DNA of 64,000 bases from Acheta domesticus (Eukaryota; Arthropoda; Insecta; Orthoptera; Gryllidae), in the NCBI GenBank assembly GCA_031308135.1, contig JAHLJT010008756.1:78942130-79006129 (forward strand), in the 5' to 3' direction. Shown one piece after another: positions 53,400 through 64,000 of the stretch. Below the pieces are notes generated by a model that was given only the letters and a program-made list of their open reading frames with translations, did no database searches and was not told where the DNA came from. Numbering within the stretch: the first letter of the stretch is position 1; every line of letters begins with the position of its first letter. The translations under genes and the position numbers were made by a program.

Positions 53400-53870
53400 A
53401 CAACTAATAAAAATTTGGAGCCGTTTTTGAGAAATTTTGAAAATGTCCGTGGGGCTTCATGTGAAAAACCCTCCAATTTTGAAGAAAGGTTTTCACAATC
53501 TCAAAGCTTCGACTAGAGCCAGATGACGGGTATTTCTTCACTTTTTTTCTTAACTTTAAAAATCCTACGAGTGGTTTAGACGCTAGGGGTGTTCACAGAT
53601 GGACAGGCAGAAGGACGGACAGACAGACGTTTTTCTTTCAATTGGTTTTTCGGTATCAAGGACTTACAAAACAGATTCTGGCTACACCGTGTGTTAGGGG
53701 ATTTTGTTTCTTAATTTAGCAACTGATTTTATTCACTTTTTCGTTGTCAGGGCCCGGCAATAAATTTTTCCCTGACGAAAAAGTGCCGTTTTTTCGCACA
53801 GCATTAAATAACTTTCCCTATACCACGTATATTACCCAGTATATACGAACGTATGCAGAAAAGTAAAATT
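53400..53870 (-). mobile_element. Family T copy, minus orientation
   Basis: Plus-strand reading is the reverse of the family: GGAGCCGTTTTTGAGAAA, TCAAAGCTTCGACTAGAGCC, GTGGTTTAGACGCTAGGGG, GACGGACAGACAGACG, TTTTTCGGTATCAAGGAC, CTACACCGTGTGTTAGG, GTCAGGGCCCGGCAATAAA, CGCACAGCATTAAATAACTTTC and ATATACGAACGTATGC. Only the head and a little body are kept. Confidence 0.8.
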
Positions 53871-56800
53871 GGATGCCAATGTTCCCTCTCCTTGCAGCGC
53901 GTAATCTTTAAGTGTAACTCTATTTTAATTGGGAGTTTGTTACGATTCTGTGACACTGAAGAGTGGGTAAACTCTTAATAAATATACGAGTATGGCAATT
54001 TGTTTCACATGCAAAGTCGGAGTTCGATCTTTAAAACAAATTGTCAAATATTGCTGTTTCTTCATGTTGTATCCTTCATTAAGTTTTAGACATTTGATTG
54101 GTTCACGGGAAAACGCCCTTGCTATAACATTGAAAATAATGATAATGTCTCGAAATAATGCAGTTTGTGACTTCATTTGAAATCTTTCACTTAATAGTAC
54201 AGATGGAAATTGGGCCTTATTAAGACAGAAGGAATGGATTCTTCAACGACTTTTTGCCGTACGAAGATGAAAATGAAAATAGTTTTAATTTCATGTCCGT
54301 GAAACTAGAAAAATATGTTTTTGAATCAAAAATTCTGATATTTTTTAACAACCAGTATTGTAAATGATACAGGAGATTAACACAAAATAAATCTTTGACC
54401 CATGACTCAAAGTAGTTCAAATTTTTCTAGCAACAGATTTGACACAGTTTTAGGTGAACACAGTTTTGTCTGTAAAACTTCATCCAGGGTGTGCTACCAT
54501 CGAACTAGGTTAATTTTCTGTCAATAATACATTTTAAGTTTTCATTGAAGTTGATATAAACTCGATTGTCAACTGCACCATGTATTCAAAATGTAAGAAA
54601 TTTATCATTGTTCATAAAGCTTAAAAATCCAATTTTCGTATTGCATACATAAAATATTCAAATCATTCACCAACAATGAAGTAAAATTTGAATGAAGAAA
54701 ATATTTTTTTAAATATTGTATTGTAAACAATAAAAAAGAGCACATCATATAAACAAGAAATAGTGTGATATTTCTCTGTAATAAAATAATAAAAATGCAA
54801 GTTTGCAATGCCAAAGTTGGCCGTTATTCTTTAAAATATTACCATTCCCAACAGCTTCTTCAAGAAATCGCTCATTGAGACAAAGGAATTCGAAAGCTAT
54901 ACCAGACTCACCGAAGAGAGGCAACGCTTCGTTGGAGAGGGAATTATTGACCTCCTCTAAATTCAATTAATTAGAGATTCAATAACCGTATTGCAAGGGG
55001 ATTCTTGATAACGGCGCGTGGCGTTCAAATTGATTCCAAAACGACGAGATTCTAATCTGTTTTTTCATCTGATTTCGATTAAAACGTCATAACTTGTCTA
55101 CGCAGAGAACGCCTACTGCTAATTGCCTCTTTGGTGTTTCCATGCAACTTCCGATGCATTCTTCAATGTCAGCTAAATATCGACAACGTTTAAATGAAAA
55201 ATGATTTGGTAGCACCCAGTCGATATTCATACATTTTGCTTTCAGTGTGAAAGTTTTAAAGAAAATAAACTTAATTATAGAAGGAAGTATGTTGAGACAC
55301 ATTACTGAACTTCTTGCATTAAATTGTTGTTTTAATGTCAATAAAATTATTATTATAAACAAATTGACATTCATTAATAACCATTAGTTACATCACTGTA
55401 GTAGCTCGTGCGGGTAACACGTGAGTGTGGTAAAAGTGTTCAACAAACAGAAAACTTAAACAAAATCAGCAAACGAATGTCGCAAAAACTTATGATTTTT
55501 TAGAAACGTGTTCAATAAGATTGAACGTAAAACATGATAAATTTTTTGTGTTATACAAAACATTTATACCTACTTACTGGACAAAAATAGTGAAAAAATA
55601 CTATCTTAATTATTATCTTCACTTGAACAGTCCTCTAAGAGTTAAGAATAGCCGACAAATAAATTGTATCTGAAGATGGCGTGAGAGCAGTCTTATTACA
55701 AAGGAAGCAAATTATTATTTACGTGATTTGTTTCTAATGAAACAGAAGAATTACAGAAAGGTTATAACACGGCCTATATGATAAATAACGGACTTGGATG
55801 GTTCTTTCGTTCTACGTTGGCTAACTGACATCAATAATTATTACGTGATTTCTTGTAATACAAGTACTGTTTTTCGAGAAAAGTAATGGCCTGAAATTAA
55901 ATTTACTTGTATCCTTAGAAAAGTAATTGTTTCAAAGTGATTACCGAAAATAGACTTTTCAAATTTTAATTTCCTGTTTCTTTAAGCAGTCTTAGTATTT
56001 TTGAACAAAATATTTTCCCAGCAGGCGTTCTTGGAGCAGATGGATATTCATCTCCACTAAATAAATCTGGTAATTACACTAAATACGGAGCAGTGAATAG
56101 CATCGTGATGGCTGGAGTAAAGAAAAAAATATTCATGAAAATGATCACATGATTCATGATTTCATGATCACTTTTCAAACCGGAGCAAAATTATTTCTAA
56201 AATAAAGGAGATTGGTACTATTGCTGGAGTTTATTGTGCCACATTAAGATATGAACATATCATATTTGAGGAAAGGTATTTGAACACATTTCCTGGAATT
56301 TAAAAACTTTAAGCCACAAGATGTAAAAAATATTGCATGAATTTTTATACCACGTATTTCCGTTTGTTTGTATTGTAAGTATATATGAGTTCTTAACTGA
56401 AATAAAATGTACTGTCAAAAGAGGAGTAATTGTAACTTGAAAGAATAAGATGAGAATGGTTTTGAAAATAGATTTTAAAACATCCTATATATATTTCACT
56501 GATGAGCGTATTCCCATTGTTATATAAAAGACTGTAAAATATGATTGGCGCTTTCCATTGTTTCATCAGTTACAAAACAAATTGACACGTTAATTTGCAA
56601 CAGTTCTTTCTACCAGCAGCACAAAAAGAATAATTTACGTTCGTCTTCTACAGATCACCAGTGGAAGTAAGTATTTCAAACAGAGAAACTTGACGTAAGG
56701 TTTTCTGATTTTCATGAACATCTGGGTTGAAATAGAAGACACAAATCACGAACTTTTGCATTCGAAAGACGCGACGTAAGACGTACGGTACTTTCTCTTT

Positions 56801-57345
56801 TGAGCAGACATAAAAGAAAAAACAGGAGCGTCGTTTGTGCATTTGGTATTTGCGATTCGTATATTTATTTTACAATCAGAAGACGCAGAACGCCTCTTGC
56901 AGGGGACACAAAAGAAAATAAGAGAGTGAGAATAAGGAATGGTGAGGAAGGTTGGGGAAGGAGAACTCGAGGGAGAGACGAGAGCTCAGTCAGCAGAGAG
57001 GATCAAAAGAACGCGAAATCAGCGGAAGCAAAAACGATCACGCTAACGACGACTGTGCTGACACTTCGAAAATGGGAGGGGAGAAGAAAAAGAGAATATA
57101 CTGAGAGTTCAAATATGGACATTGCTCACCTGAAAATTCAACCATAAATGAATTAATCAAAACCTGCCCCATCAGATCTACTTCAACTTGAAAATAACCA
57201 ATATCTCCTTAAACAATTCTCAAGATACGAGAATGAAAACGATCAAATTCTTTATATAGTGAACTATATGTTGTAATTAATAACCTCACTATTCCGAAAT
57301 AGAATAAATAACCAAATCCACATTACTATTACCAGTCGTGTGTTG
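53870..57345. other. AT-rich unassigned DNA
   Basis: 3.4 kb with no recognisable gene. 56860-57100 is purine-rich (GGAGAAAAAAGAG-type). Near 56130-56170 there is a small palindromic run, ATGATCACATGATTCATGA, followed by TTTCATGATCAC. No element boundaries were seen. Confidence 0.45.
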
Positions 57346-57347
57346 GG

Positions 57348-57349
<2 letters not shown>

Positions 57350-57419
<70 letters not shown>
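57350..57419. repeat. (TA)n microsatellite
   Basis: About 35 uninterrupted TA dinucleotides, a likely cruciform or slippage site and a likely point of assembly uncertainty. Confidence 0.95.
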
Positions 57420-57422
<3 letters not shown>

Positions 57423-57689
57423 TGATACCAGTGTTATCAGACAAAAATCATATAAGAAATTCTACCTATGCTATGAATAGCCATTTGTTTCATAGATACA
57501 ATCGTATGCTCTAGTTTTCAGAAACTGATTTGTTTGTATTGATCTTCACAGACAGTGAACGTTGAAGTTCTTATCAGCCACCGGCAGTTAAGAAAGGTCT
57601 TTCGCCACAATTTTTGATTGCGCTATGTAATAATAACAGTACAGAATTTGGAAAGGTAAGCAAAAATTATAATTTTTACATTCTCGCAC

Positions 57690-58490
57690 TTCGTAAGAAG
57701 AGAAACCTATGTAATCGTGCACCGGAAAACAGCAAATTTTCGCCAAAAAATAACTCTTATTGCTAGGATCTAGTAACGAAAAAGTGGTTAAATCCTGTTG
57801 ATATAGTAAATTACTTCTTCTAAAAGATGATGTACCCAGAATCCATGTTTTGTAAGTCCTTGACACCGAAAAATATATTGACGGCAAAATGCTCGTCCGT
57901 CCGTGTGTGATCAACGCTAGCCTCTATTAAACCATTCAGCTAATTTTCTCCAAAACTGATATTCCCCAATCGATCTTAACGAACTCAATGGGAACGAACC
58001 CCAATCGATCAGAACGAACGAACTCAAACTTTCCTCAAAAATGACACCAAATTTTTTTATTAAACTTTGTCCTCGGTTAGCATAAGGGACGCTTAAGAGA
58101 ATGGTGTGGTTCCCATGTTCGTTGAAATACTTGATTTTTCAAAAATTGGAAAAATGCATTTTTTTCGGCATCATCCTACAACTACAATGTTGAAGATAGA
58201 TATTTTTTCCTGGACGACATCTGTTCTTTAAAGACATATCTTGAAATAAGAATCTGATCAATTTTTCGAAAATAAAAGAAGCTTTCGCGTAATTTGTGCT
58301 TGAAATAAAGCAATTTAAAAAAAGTTTTTCCGTAAAACTGCTCCAAATTAATACTTCAGTTATTTCTCCACAGGTAGAAGAAGGGACTATTAAAAGAATG
58401 GCGTGGGTCTCATTTTCACGGACCTCTCTGAATTTTTGAAAATTGCAAATTTAGAAATAATGCGAGAAATTATGTGTATACCGGCATTAG
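57690..58490 (+). mobile_element. Family T copy, plus orientation
   Basis: GTAATCGTGCACCGGAAAAC, TTGCTAGGATCTAGTAACG, GACACCGAAAAATATATTGACGG-type motif, CTCGTCCGTCCGTGTG, ATTAAACCATTCAGC, CCAATCGATC repeated twice, modules with CATCCTACAACTACAATG, and end motif TTATGTGTATACCGGCATTAG. It is followed within 50 bp by another copy. Confidence 0.65.
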
Positions 58491-58529
58491 TTTGTTCTAT
58501 ATTTGTAATTTTCTTACTTTACCGTATAC

Positions 58530-59095
58530 CCACGTATATACGGAGTAAAATAAGTAGTATAGGCAAAGTTATGTAATGCTATAGGAATTCGATTTCGAGA
58601 TTTCAACGGAATTACTCCTTGGAGTTTTGAGGTCTCCTGATGCGGAAGAAGTGGTTCTTTAAAAATGTCTGTCTGTGTGAGTCCGTCCGTCCCTCCGTCT
58701 GTCTGTCTGTCCGTCTGTAAACACCACTAGCACCTAAATCATGCATAGGATTTTTTTCCAAATTGAAGAAACCTCTGTCCATCTGACTCGACTCAGAGCA
58801 TGGAGATTCTGAAAAACATTCTTTAAAATTTGGGAGAACTTTAAATGAAGACCCCCGGATATTTTCAAAATGTTTTTGAAAACGGCTTCACGATTTTCTT
58901 TAAATTTATTGTAAGAATAAAGTAAAATACACTTATTAAGGTGGCACAGCTCCACATTTCACGGTTAACTCTGAATTTTCGAAATTTGCAAGTTTGAATT
59001 TTTCAGCGTCATCGTACAACTACAAAATTAAAGATAGAAATTTTTCCTTCGAATTAAATTCTCCAAAATTAGTTCTTTTAGACATTTTCAAGAAT
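58530..59095 (+). mobile_element. Family T copy, plus orientation, internally shortened
   Basis: CGTATATACGGAG, AAAGTTATGTAATGC, then a shortcut to the GTCCGTCCGTCCCTCCG microsatellite, ACTAGCACCTAAATCATGC, CAAATTGAAGAAACCTCTG, modules with AAAACGGCTTCACG, and TCATCGTACAACTACAAAAT. The middle of the head (ACACGTGGTGTAG region) is deleted. Confidence 0.7.
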
Positions 59096-59246
59096 ACGGA
59101 ACTGGTGATTTGCTCATCATAATCAATTCATCACCAGTGATCCTCCAATGTAAGTAGCAACCAGAGGATGTAAGCTGCAGTGCAATCGGCTTCGCCTTAA
59201 ACTCTGTGCAGTCTGCTATTCACAACATACACTGCACCCTACATCT

Positions 59247-59440
59247 CTCGTGATTCCCTTCTCGTGATTCCCTTCTCGTGATTCCTTTCTCGTGATTCCC
59301 CTCTCGTGATTCCCTCTCGTGATTCCCTCTCGTGATTCCCTCTCGTGATTCCCTCTCGTGATTCCTTCTCATTATAACCTCTCATTATTACCTCTCGTTA
59401 TTACTTCTCATGATTCCCTCTCACAATTCCTTCACAAGAG
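59247..59440. repeat. 12-14-bp minisatellite, CTCGTGATTCCCT units
   Basis: About nine well-kept units of (T)CTCGTGATTCC(C/T) followed by decayed units (CTCATTATTACC, CTCATGATTCCC). Length varies by one or two bases between units. Confidence 0.9.
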
Positions 59441-59449
59441 AACAAGTAG

Positions 59450-60455
59450 CACCTTTCAACTGTTTTTATGATTTCCTCTTAGCCACGATCCTCTTGATCC
59501 AGGCAAGTTACGCAGTATGTATCAAACTCCGTATCGAAGGCAATAGCAAGCAACAATGTATCAGTAGAAAATAAAATATATTAATTAAAGAAATGGAGGA
59601 AAAACAAGACGTTGAGTACGGAAACAAAGGATTAATTTCGGCTTATTATTTCCGATAACTCATGAAATTATACACAAGATAAAAAAAAACTAAGCAACAA
59701 TTGAGCAGCGTATGAAAAGGAAATGTTACACATATGGTTTTACACTACAATTAAAATATCTCGTACAATGTGTTACATTATTTTTTTATATCAGGCGTTG
59801 GCACAGAAAAGTTTTCAGAACATGGTAAGTTTCCAACAATCGTTCTAAAAAATGAAAAATGTGTTGGAACTCCGGCAGTTCAAGGGGTGTCGTGCAAATG
59901 TAACAAGCTGTTATTTCCACAAAAAGCTGCGAAAGTTATTGAGAGTTCATGTCACAAACACGCTCCGGGGGAAAAGAGAAAACGAGAGAAAAGCTACGGA
60001 AGAAACGCGTTTGAAAGTAACAGTTCCGTCCTTTGCAACCGCCTTCTGTGGCGCTTTGGCGCTCAGTACTCGCATAGTTTACACACACGTACTTTGAAAG
60101 TGAACTTACACGCTCCTTTGAGCAAGGTCGGTAGTCGATCTACAAAGCCAGGTGACTTTGTTCCTGTAAGTGCTCAGAATGCAAGTAGTTCACAAAATAT
60201 CGTTATTTTTACCTGTTAGGGAATATATCATCAGATGAACTTTACAGTTGTAAGATTTAACTAAACTTACTAAACTTTCAAGAAGGGAGTGGGCAAAGTA
60301 AATTAAAGAAAATACTGGAGGGAAGAGGTAATGAGCAACAAACAACACCCACATATAAATTATTGCATTCTGGTAAATGTGCTACAAAATGTGCGTCGTT
60401 ATTACAAAATGTCAAATACGTCATTCACGTAAGTTATTTATTATTTATTGGAATT
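59450..60455. other. Unassigned DNA with splice-like sites
   Basis: A 149-codon frame (59770-60219) starts with GTG and is not recognised. TTTTTATATCAG at 59783-59794 is followed by 29 bases and then GTAAGTTTCC, a possible very short exon. Otherwise no feature. Confidence 0.3.
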
Positions 60456-60459
60456 AGAA

Positions 60460-61215
60460 AATAAACTGGGCGGGAGAGAGAAAAGGAGAGAGAAGTAATA
60501 AAAATAAACTTTGAAATTCGGTGAAATAAAGAGGACAGGCTAAGAGAAAAGAGTGGAGAGACGTTGAGAAAAGGCACTAGAAAAGAAGGAAGATAGATGG
60601 AAGGGAAGCGAGATGATAGGGTGATGAGAAAAGGAGGCTACTTAAGGAAAGGAGAAAAAATTGAGAGGAAGGATAAAAAGAAAAGAGAAGAAGTATAAGG
60701 AGATAATAAAATAGTAGTCAAGGGGCTATTGGAGGAGTGAAAACGGCAAAGACATTAAAAATGGAATGAATAAAATGTGAGAATTAGAGAGTAAGATTCA
60801 GAGAGGAGGAGGCGAGGCGGAAGGAGAGATGCAGAGAAGTAGAGAGAGAAGGAGAGGGAGAAGGGGGAGGGAGAGGGAGAAGGGGGAGGGAGAAGGAGGG
60901 GGAGGGTGAAGGAGAAGGAGGGGAGGAAGGGAGAGGGAGAGAAAGGGCGAAAGAAAGAGGGAGAGAGGAAAAGGGGAGAGAGGGAGAGAAAGGGGGAGAG
61001 GGAGAGAGGGTGGAAGAGGGAGAGAGAGGGAGAGAGACGGAGGGAGAGGGAGGGAGAGAAAGAGGGAGGGAGAGAGAGGGAGGGAGGGAGAGAGAGGAAG
61101 GGACGGTAGGAGTGAGTGAGGTAGAGAGGGAGGGAGAGGGAGAGAGAGGCAGTGAAAAAGAGAGAAGGGTGAGAGGGAGGCAGAGGGAGAGAGATGTGAC
61201 AGAAAGAAGGAGCTG
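60460..61215. repeat. Purine-rich tract (GGGAGAGA/GGAAGG)
   Basis: Nearly pure A/G on the plus strand from about 60800 to 61190, built from GAGAGGGA and GGAGGGAGAG units. The 214-codon Ser/Leu/Pro frame on the minus strand follows from the composition. It has triplex-forming potential. Confidence 0.85.
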
Positions 61216-61510
61216 GGGGAAGTGGAATGACAGGACTAAGCTCTTTATCCTTTAACAGAGCTAGCAACAGCGCCGGGTGGTCTATCTCTCGTCCGCAAGC
61301 CCAGCGCGAGCGCACAACCCAACCCGTGCGGGCGGGGAGGCGCACGCCAACTAAATTGTGGCGGGCGGCAATGGAGCTCGGCACTGTGCTGCGCGGCACG
61401 GCCGAAGCGGCAGCGCAATGACGTGAGGCTGGAGGTGAGGTCGGTAAGGGGAAGCAAGCACATCGGAGCGACTGATTTCACTGAACGGACACAGTAGCAA
61501 ACGCAGCGGC
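61215..61510. other. GC-rich unassigned segment
   Basis: GC-rich CpG-containing DNA between two purine-rich tracts. No gene or element is recognised. Confidence 0.35.
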
Positions 61511-62070
61511 ACCAGCCACAGGATAACGTCGAAGACGGGGATGAAGTTGAGGATGAAGATAAGGCCGAGGAGGAAAGCGACCTCCAGGAAGGCGGAAGGG
61601 AGCAGAGCAAAAGTGGAGGCAGAGTCGCGGGAGGAGGAGAAGGTGAAGGTGGAGACGGAGATGGACGGGGAGGTGAAGGTGAACACTAAAAGGAAGACGG
61701 GAGGGGGGGCAAAAAGTGGAGGCGGGAGTGGAAGTGGAGGTGAAGGCGGAGGCGAAGATGAAGGTGAAGGAGGAGGCGATGGCAGAGACTAAGAGGAAGA
61801 CGGAAAGAGGCAGGACTAAATGTGTAGGCGAAGGTGTGAAAGCGAAGACGGACACTAAGAGGAAACTGGAAGGGGCGAGGAAAAAAGGTGGAACGGACAC
61901 GGAGGAGGAGGCAGAGAAGGAGAAAAAGAGGATGACGGAGGGGGTGGGGGAAAAGGCAGAGGCAAATACGAAAGCGGAGACGAAGAGGAAGAAGGAAATC
62001 GGTGGGACAAAAGGTGGAGATGGAAGCGAGAGCGAGGCCGGCTGCAAGAACGGAGGAAGATAGAGATATG
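61510..62070. repeat. Purine-rich hexamer-type minisatellite with higher-order units
   Basis: Degenerate GAGGTGAAGG/GCGGAGGC hexamers. On top of these, a block of the type GACACTAAGAGGAA followed by GGAAGGGG and AAAAGTGGAG recurs near 61684, 61786, 61852 and 61983. Open frames rich in Lys/Glu/Ala arise in every phase and are not convincing genes. Confidence 0.7.
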
Positions 62071-62320
62071 TGTGACAAAAGGCTGTTGCGGCATGGTCGG
62101 GCATGCCGAGAGCGAAGATATACACGAATGTTGAGGTATAGTGAGGGCGGAGTTAAGGAAGGACTGATACCGAATTGGAGGCAGGTGCCCGGACGGAGAA
62201 AGCAGTTGGGATGACTGTGATGGCAATGACAATCACGGCCACTGTGAAGGAAACATGCGCGAAGATGGACGCTTCGTTTTAACGGTGAATTGACTGATGA
62301 TAAATGTTAGTGATTCCAGA
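62070..62320. other. Unassigned DNA
   Basis: Mixed-composition stretch of about 250 bp between the low-complexity tract and a SINE. No feature seen. Confidence 0.3.
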
Positions 62321-62830
62321 CGCGTCATTTACTAGGGTCTTCAGTCCCGTAAATGTAGTGCATGTTTTGCAAGGACGGTAGCGGTGGACTCCCCCGCTTG
62401 ATGGCAAAATCCGGCGCCAACCTACCATCGGCTAGCGGGGTTTTCTCAACCAGGTATCTTCCACCAGTGGGGCACCGCCTCAGCACTAAGGGGACAAACT
62501 GTAAGCTCCCGGCCGGTCTCACGGCATGTGTGATAGTGTAGTGTATGTTAATGAGGGGAGAGGATAGGACAAGAAAGACGTAGGAAAGATCGCGCGGGGT
62601 ACGTGGCCCGTTTGTTAGCGTACTGCTCCAGCATTCACCTAGTGTTGATCGGAGAAACCACGGAAAACTGCCGATGAGAGCAGCCGACCGCTAGAATATC
62701 CTCCACACAGCGACTGAATTCCACCAAGCTGACAAGTTAGTTGAGAGCCCTGCCACCGTCAGGACTCGAATCTAGGACCTCCCGGTCAGAGGGACTGCAG
62801 TGGCATCAATTGATGCCCCAAGCCATCTCT
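62320..62830 (-). mobile_element. SINE-A, near full-length, minus orientation
   Basis: Reverse complement runs from a tRNA-like head with CTCTGACCGGGAGGTC and box B (AGATTCGAGTCCTG), through CTAGCGGTCGGCTGCTC, TTTCTCCGATCAACACTAGG, AATGCTGGAGCAGTACG, GGGCCACGTACCC and TTGTCCTATCCTCTCCC, to GAGACCGGCCGGGAGC, GGCGGTGCCCCACTGG, CTGGTTGAGAAAACCCCGC and GGTAGGTTGGCGCCGG. The 3' end is near TTTACGGGACTGAAG. It is inserted in purine-rich low-complexity DNA. Confidence 0.85.
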
Positions 62831-62839
62831 CCCGGTGTG

Positions 62840-64000
62840 TTAACGGCGGAGATCGTTGCGGGAAAGGCGGAGATCGTTGCGGCAGAGGAGCTGTTGCGGG
62901 AATTGTAGTGAGAGAATGGCATCACGATCGGGGAAAAGGAGAGAGAGGAGTGAGGTAGACAAAACCAGGAAGAGTGAGTGGTGGGGATAGGCTGCAGTGG
63001 AGGCGTTGCTGCCGGGACGTCCGCCAGAGGCGAGAGAAGAGTCGGCAATGGTGGAGTGAAAGGCTATGGTGGAGGCGGAGTCAGTGGCAGAGACAGATAC
63101 GTGCAAGACGACCGGGCGTGGAGATAGAAGAGCTGAGAGTCACGCAGCGGCAACAATGTCGGTGGTGGAGGGGATGGCTGTGGTAAGTGCTGTTGTGGGG
63201 GCGGAGACGCAGGGTGAGGTGAGGGTTGTGGTGGAGGAGAGAGTTGTGATGGAGGCGGAGATAGAAATGAGGAGGTGGCGAAGGGGAAGGCAGACGTGCG
63301 AAGGAAGGCGGAGTGTAGTGGCGGAAGCGATGGCGAAGGGACGGGTGGAGCAGGAGAAAGGGAAGGGAATAGCAGAGATGAAGGTGAAGGAGGAAACGGA
63401 GATGGACGCGGAAGCGAAGGCAAAGATGGACACGAATGCGAAGTTCGGAGGCGGAGGTGGAGGCGAAGACGGATGCAGAGGTGAAGTCAAAGGAATTTGC
63501 GGAGACGAAGACGGAGGGGAAGGCGGAGGTGGAGGCGGAGCCGAAGCTGGAACCGGAGGTGAAGGTGAAGGCGATGGCGGAGGCAAATACGAAGGGGGAA
63601 GCAAAGGGGGAGGCAAAGGCGGATGCCAAGGGTAAGCGAAGGCGGAGGTGAAAGCGAAGGCGGAGGAAGAGGTGAAGTCGAAGGAAATGGCGGAGGCGAA
63701 GATGGTGGCGAAGGCGGAGGTGAAGGCGGATGTGGAGGCGGAGCCGAAGCCGGAGGCGGAAGTGAAGTTGAAGGCGATGGCGGAGGCAAATACGGAGGCG
63801 GATGCAAAGGGGAGGCGAGGACGGAGGCGAAGGCTAAGGCTAAGGCGAAGGCGGAGGCGAAGGAGAAAGCGGAGGCGGAGGCAGAGGCATAAGGTGGAGG
63901 CGGAGCTTAGACGGCGGCGGAGATGGGGGAGGTGGCTGCGGCGGATAAGCAGAAGGATGCGAAGGTGGAGGTGGTGACGGAGGAGGCCCCGCTGATGTGT
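62840..64000. repeat. Purine-rich GGCGGAGGCGAA minisatellite continuing to window end
   Basis: Hexamer-based GA/GGC repeats. 63485-63640 and 63672-63820 are two copies of a unit of about 190 bp that share GAAGTC(A/G)AAGGAA, GGAGGCGGAGCCGAAGC and GAAGGCGATGGCGGAGGCA. Frames encoding Lys-Ala-Glu-Ala or Gly-Glu-Gly products occur on the plus strand and Pro/Ser-rich ones on the minus strand. I treat them as composition artefacts. Confidence 0.75.

Noticed and set aside
60755..61399. 214-codon Ser/Pro/Leu frame on the minus strand
   Set aside because: Product of the polypurine tract read in antisense.

Overview
This window looks like non-coding, repeat-rich eukaryotic nuclear DNA, most likely from an arthropod with a large, AT-rich genome. 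The support is: long AT-rich stretches with no sustained reading frame; GT-AG intron signals; many tRNA-derived SINEs with Pol III box B motifs; a 5'-truncated non-LTR retrotransposon tail with poly(A) and target-site duplication; a decayed mariner transposase; TIR-bounded non-autonomous elements; and many microsatellites and minisatellites. I see nothing bacterial or viral. The species cannot be named from sequence alone. Family names used below (SINE-A, SINE-B, family T) are local labels.

The dominant structure is a very large inverted duplication. Its left arm (14184-20725) and right arm (21907-28325) are about 6.5 kb each, separated by a 1.18-kb spacer that contains SINEs and a second, small palindrome. 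The arms are nearly identical but carry scattered substitutions and differ by one repeat unit, so they are not a trivial copy of the same reads. Each arm carries one copy of the only convincing gene here: a two-exon gene for an unrecognised protein with a unique N-terminal part and 6-7 tandem 44-residue repeats. The copies lie head to head, transcribed away from the centre. Both copies stop at a tandem TGA TGA, where one extra base puts the last repeats and a basic C-terminal tail into the +1 frame.

Layout. 1-1560: GC-rich unassigned sequence with possible splice sites. 1750-5950: a GA minisatellite, then AT-rich DNA with one weak exon candidate. 6010-6757: a fold-back element. 7262-7920: a G-rich minisatellite with G-quadruplex potential. 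8620-10262: three SINE-A copies. 10983-11109: a short hairpin insertion. 12988-14283: a TIR-bounded family T element whose right TIR is also the outer tip of the palindrome. 14184-28325: the palindrome. 28222-30300: family T, SINE-A and SINE-B. 30300-36127: AT-rich DNA with a GC-rich block at 34.2-35.0 kb. 36143-37129: non-LTR retrotransposon 3' end. 37165-38765: SINE-B and SINE-A. 41285-44121: a TIR-bounded composite element with a mariner relic. 44.6-49.2 kb: mostly unassigned, with a hairpin/TATA promoter-like site at 48.0 kb. 49.3-51.6, 53.4-53.9 and 57.7-59.1 kb: more family T copies. 60.5-64.0 kb: long purine-rich, hexamer-structured low-complexity DNA interrupted by a complete SINE-A.

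Apart from the duplicated repeat-protein gene, no gene network can be inferred. The biology visible here is mobile-element activity and rearrangement. The outer tips and the inner ends of the palindrome both fall in or beside members of family T, and its right inner end abuts a SINE, which suggests repeat-associated formation. Many long open frames in the GA/GGT/CT-rich tracts are by-products of simple repeats and are not listed as genes.
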